Below, piece by piece: positions 4,920-7,156 of a DNA stretch of 7,156 nt. The position numbers and the translations under genes are program-made. Every line of letters begins with the position of its first letter. Within the stretch, counting starts at the first letter, position 1. The notes below the pieces were generated by a model. That model saw only the letters and a program-made list of their open reading frames with translations, was not told where the DNA came from and did no database searches. Source of the DNA: Deltaproteobacteria bacterium (GTDB lineage: Bacteria; Desulfobacterota; Syntrophia; Syntrophales; UBA2210); NCBI GenBank assembly GCA_016934695.1, contig JAFGSH010000219.1:1-7156 (forward strand), read 5' to 3'.

Positions 4920-6257
4920 ATGAAAGAAAAAAACGAGATAAGACAGAGGCAGGCCGGTGAACATGAAAAACAGTCCCGGTCCGCCGGAGAGAGGCACATA
5001 ATGAAGGACAGGGCATCTCATTCGGGAGGCCATCTTGAACTGCCGATGGACTATATGAGACTGGTGCTTGAAAATACCCACGAGGCGATCAAGATTATAC
5101 AGGACGAACGATACAAGTTCGTCAACCAGAAATCTGTCGAAATTTACGGTTACTCGGCGGAAGAAATGTATGACAAACACATACGGGATATTGTTCATCC
5201 CGACGATTACGAAAGGATCATTACCAACTATTACAGAAGAATCCACGGTGAGATGGTCGAGAAATATCCGTATAGGATTATCGATAAATTCGGCACTATC
5301 AAGTGGCTGGAGCTCAGCGGGGTGGAGACGTTGTGGAAGGGGAAACCCGCCGTATTGAATTTCATGACCGATATAACACGCCGGGTCAATGCGGAAGAGG
5401 CCCTCAAGCAATCTGAGCGACAACTATCTGATATTGTAAACTTTCTTCCGGATGCCATGTTTGCGACAGATAATGCGGGCAGGGTGATCGCATGGAACAG
5501 ACTGATGGAGGAGTTATCGGGGATCAAAGCCGACGAGATGATCGGTAAGGGCGATTTCGAGTATGCCCTTCCCTTTTACGGAGAGCGGAGGCCCATGCTG
5601 ATAGATCTCGTGACCCGGCCCAACGCGGCGATAGAACGGGGCTACACATATTGCAAGAGGGGAGGGAATTCTCTCTACGCGGAACAGCGTGTTGAAAGAG
5701 AGGGGTCCACCGTGTGGCTGCGGGCTGAATCGAACCTCATGCTTGACCAGAATGGGAATGTTATCGGGGCGATAGAACTGATCCGGGATATAACGGACCT
5801 GAGGCATATCCAGGAGGAGTTGAAAGAAAAGACAGTCCACCTGGAAGAAACGAATACCGCTTTGCGGGTATTACTGAAGCACCGGGAGGATGACAAGAGA
5901 GAGATAGAACAGAAATTTGTCAGTAATATAAAAGGGCTGGTTTTCCCTTATCTGGAAAAACTCGAGTCAGCCGGGCTCAATAAAAGCCAGGCAGGCTACC
6001 TCAGGATAGCAGAAGAACATCTCACAGAAGTGCTGTCACCCTTTCTGACGAAGATGGTGCAGGCCCACTCGAAGCTCACCCCGCGGGAAACAGAGATAGC
6101 GGCTCTCGTTAAGGATGGTAAGACAACAAAGGAGATCGCAGAGATACTCCACATCGAGGTGAATACCATTAATAATCACCGGAGACACCTCCGCAAAAAA
6201 ATGGGGTTAAGAAATAAGGAAGGGAATCTTCGTTCCCACCTCCTATCTTTTCAGTGA
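4920..6257 (+). CDS. PAS-PAS-LuxR transcriptional regulator
   Basis: A 445-residue cytoplasmic one-component regulator with no membrane segment, receiver or kinase domain. After a charged, polar N-terminal stretch of about 40 residues come PAS 1 (about 45-158: LENTHEAIKII, IYGYSAEEM, IVHPDDYERI, WLELSGV, MTDITRR) and PAS 2 (about 166-293: FLPDAMFATDNAGRVIAWN, then GDFEYALPFYGERRPMLIDL, ending IELIRDITDL). A coiled-coil-like linker rich in Glu and Lys follows (about 294-345). A LuxR/GerE helix-turn-helix closes the protein (about 386-430: LTPRETEIAALVKDGKTTKE, then VNTINNHRRHLRKKMGL). PAS domains bind ligands, haem or flavin; nothing here identifies the cofactor. ATG 4920 follows the G8 run by 5 nt. 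GTG 4914 and ATG 5001 (GGAGAGAGG 6 nt upstream) are alternatives, and 5001 would keep all domains. Its codons look more A/T-ended than those of the dehydratase. It may control the CoA-transferase gene 176 nt downstream. Confidence 0.9.
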   Translation: MKEKNEIRQRQAGEHEKQSRSAGERHIMKDRASHSGGHLELPMDYMRLVLENTHEAIKIIQDERYKFVNQKSVEIYGYSAEEMYDKHIRDIVHPDDYERIITNYYRRIHGEMVEKYPYRIIDKFGTIKWLELSGVETLWKGKPAVLNFMTDITRRVNAEEALKQSERQLSDIVNFLPDAMFATDNAGRVIAWNRLMEELSGIKADEMIGKGDFEYALPFYGERRPMLIDLVTRPNAAIERGYTYCKRGGNSLYAEQRVEREGSTVWLRAESNLMLDQNGNVIGAIELIRDITDLRHIQEELKEKTVHLEETNTALRVLLKHREDDKREIEQKFVSNIKGLVFPYLEKLESAGLNKSQAGYLRIAEEHLTEVLSPFLTKMVQAHSKLTPRETEIAALVKDGKTTKEIAEILHIEVNTINNHRRHLRKKMGLRNKEGNLRSHLLSFQ

Positions 6258-6277
6258 TGACTATATCTTCTAGTCAT
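6257..6277. repeat. inverted repeat at the 3' end of the PAS-LuxR gene
   Basis: ATGACTA (6257-6263) and TAGTCAT (6271-6277) are perfect 7-bp arms with a 7-nt loop. The left arm begins at the last base of the TGA stop codon. The stem is AT-rich and no T tract follows, so it is a poor terminator. It could be a weak 3'-end structure or a protein site upstream of the CoA-transferase gene. Confidence 0.35.
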
Positions 6278-6328
6278 TATAAGGCCATCATTTAGCAGTT
6301 CCCTTTTCCATTCTCCTGTCATAGCCTC

Positions 6329-6344
6329 TATTCTCACAAGAATA
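6329..6344. repeat. inverted repeat upstream of the CoA-transferase, possible operator
   Basis: TATTCT-CACA-AGAATA is a perfect 6-4-6 palindrome lying 89 bp before the CoA-transferase ATG, in the 176-nt spacer after the PAS-LuxR gene. A two-fold symmetric site of this size would suit a dimeric regulator such as a LuxR-type protein. I could not find a convincing sigma70 promoter in this spacer, so its relation to transcription is unclear. Confidence 0.3.
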
Positions 6345-6433
6345 AGAAGATTTGCCCGAAGAGCGGCTGGCGTCGTCCCTGTCACGTAGCCGGCACATGG
6401 GTGGTAGCGTATATTGTACAAGAGGAGCACGGT

Positions 6434-7156
6434 ATGGAGATGCAACCCTTTGAGGGAATGAAGGTTCTCGATCTGTCGAACCACATCAGCGGATCGTTCT
6501 GCACCAAGCTTTTTGCGGATTATGGGGCCGATGTTGTCAAGATCGAAAAACCCGGCAGGGGGAGCCTGACGCGCCACATGCCCCCGTTTGTGGGTGATGT
6601 GCCTGATATCAATAAAAGTTTGTATTTTCTATATCTCAATACGAACAAGAGAGGAATTACGCTCAACCTGAAATCGGATACGGGAAAGGAGATCTTTGCA
6701 AAACTGATCCAGAGTGCCGATATCCTGGTAGAGAGTTTTGCCCCCCGTGTGTCGTCCGATCTGGGACTGGATTTCGATGCGCTGGAAAAGTTGAACCCGG
6801 GGTTGGTTATGGCGTCGATTTCAAATTTTGGGCAGACGGGTCCTTACCGGGACTTCAAGGCCTCGGACCTGGTTGAGTATGCCATGGGGGGCGCGATGTT
6901 CTCGACCGGTCTCCCCGACAGGGAACCGCTGACCAAGGGGCCAAACGCTTTGCTTTTCGAGACGGGGATGCAGGCATGTTACGCCATTCTGGGCGCCTAT
7001 ATGGGCGCGAGACAGGACGGTATCGGCGATTATATCGACATTTCTATTATGGAAGCCCAGCTTGCCGGGTGTGAGCGGAGAAGCGCGAATCTGCTCACGT
7101 ATCAGTACACGGGGGACATAACCCGTCGGGTTCCCCCTACTGCGGGTCTTTTTTCG
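6434..7156 (+). CDS. CaiB/BaiF family (class III) CoA-transferase, N-terminal part (cut by window edge)
   Basis: Class III CoA-transferases move CoA between carboxylic acids in the cytoplasm; relatives act on formate/oxalate, carnitine, bile acids and benzylsuccinate. The 241 codons present, of roughly 400, carry the family's N-terminal block: KVLDLSNHISGSFCTKLFAD then YGADVVKIEKPG (residues 10-41). Next come LNTNKRGITLNLKSDTGKEI (68-87), ADILVESFAPRV (95-106) and SNFGQTGPYRDFKASDLV (130-147). The segment that should hold the catalytic Asp reads YIDISIMEAQ (200-209), with Glu207 where formyl-CoA transferase has Asp169. AGAGGAG lies 6 nt before the ATG. No lesion is seen to the window edge. 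It is the first gene after the PAS-LuxR regulator. The substrate cannot be read from this part. Confidence 0.9.
   Translation, partial: MEMQPFEGMKVLDLSNHISGSFCTKLFADYGADVVKIEKPGRGSLTRHMPPFVGDVPDINKSLYFLYLNTNKRGITLNLKSDTGKEIFAKLIQSADILVESFAPRVSSDLGLDFDALEKLNPGLVMASISNFGQTGPYRDFKASDLVEYAMGGAMFSTGLPDREPLTKGPNALLFETGMQACYAILGAYMGARQDGIGDYIDISIMEAQLAGCERRSANLLTYQYTGDITRRVPPTAGLFS

Noticed and set aside
4656..5423. A 255-codon minus-strand frame opposite the start of the PAS-LuxR gene
   Set aside because: The plus strand carries an unmistakable PAS domain over the same bases; the minus-strand translation shows no family motif.
6391..6405. sigma54-like CGGCAC...TGGT sequence before the CoA-transferase
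   Set aside because: The -24 GG is acceptable but the required GC at -12 is GT here, so the match fails at an essential base.
1..7156. CRISPR arrays, insertion sequences, toxin-antitoxin pairs or phage genes
   Set aside because: I found no regularly spaced repeats, transposase motifs, terminal inverted repeats flanking a gene, or small paired genes on either strand.

Overview
The window looks like chromosomal DNA of an anaerobic bacterium, most plausibly a member of the Desulfobacterota (old Deltaproteobacteria), perhaps a syntroph or an aromatic or fatty-acid degrader. This is inferred from the gene mix: an LL-diaminopimelate aminotransferase of the DapL type, an oxygen-sensitive [4Fe-4S]/FAD dehydratase of the 4-hydroxybutyryl-CoA dehydratase family, a class III CoA-transferase, and a PAS-PAS-LuxR regulator of a kind common in that group. 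No marker gene fixes the taxon.

Layout from left to right: (1) positions 1-356, minus strand, the first 118 codons of dapL (cut by the window edge), with a clear sigma70-type promoter at 399-428. (2) A 235-nt divergent spacer containing a GC-rich inverted repeat and, just before the next gene, an 8+8 bp palindrome that looks like a TetR operator. (3) A TetR-family regulator (592-1197) followed 71 nt later by a 490-residue AbfD-like dehydratase (1269-2741), probably a self-repressed two-gene operon. (4) A 14-bp perfect hairpin between convergent genes. (5) A minus-strand alpha/beta hydrolase (2818-3723). (6) A structured 261-nt divergent spacer. (7) A universal stress protein (3985-4416). (8) A minus-strand tRNA-Glu(UUC) with encoded CCA (4495-4570) and a near-consensus promoter. 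(9) A cytoplasmic PAS-PAS-LuxR one-component regulator (4920-6257), whose ribosome-binding site is a G8 run. (10) A 176-nt spacer with two perfect inverted repeats. (11) The first 241 codons of a CaiB/BaiF CoA-transferase, which runs off the right edge.

Functionally, the best-supported theme is acyl-CoA metabolism under local control. The TetR protein probably senses a ligand linked to the AbfD-like enzyme's pathway, and the PAS-LuxR protein may control the CoA-transferase downstream of it. A class III CoA-transferase that activates a hydroxy acid, together with a radical dehydratase of this family, would make chemical sense as one pathway. The two genes are about 3.7 kb apart with unrelated genes between them, so this link is speculation. 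I found no CRISPR array, transposase, phage gene or defence system. The most interesting leads are active-site differences: an AbfD-like enzyme that keeps the cluster ligands but changes other active-site positions, and a CoA-transferase with Glu where the catalytic Asp is expected.
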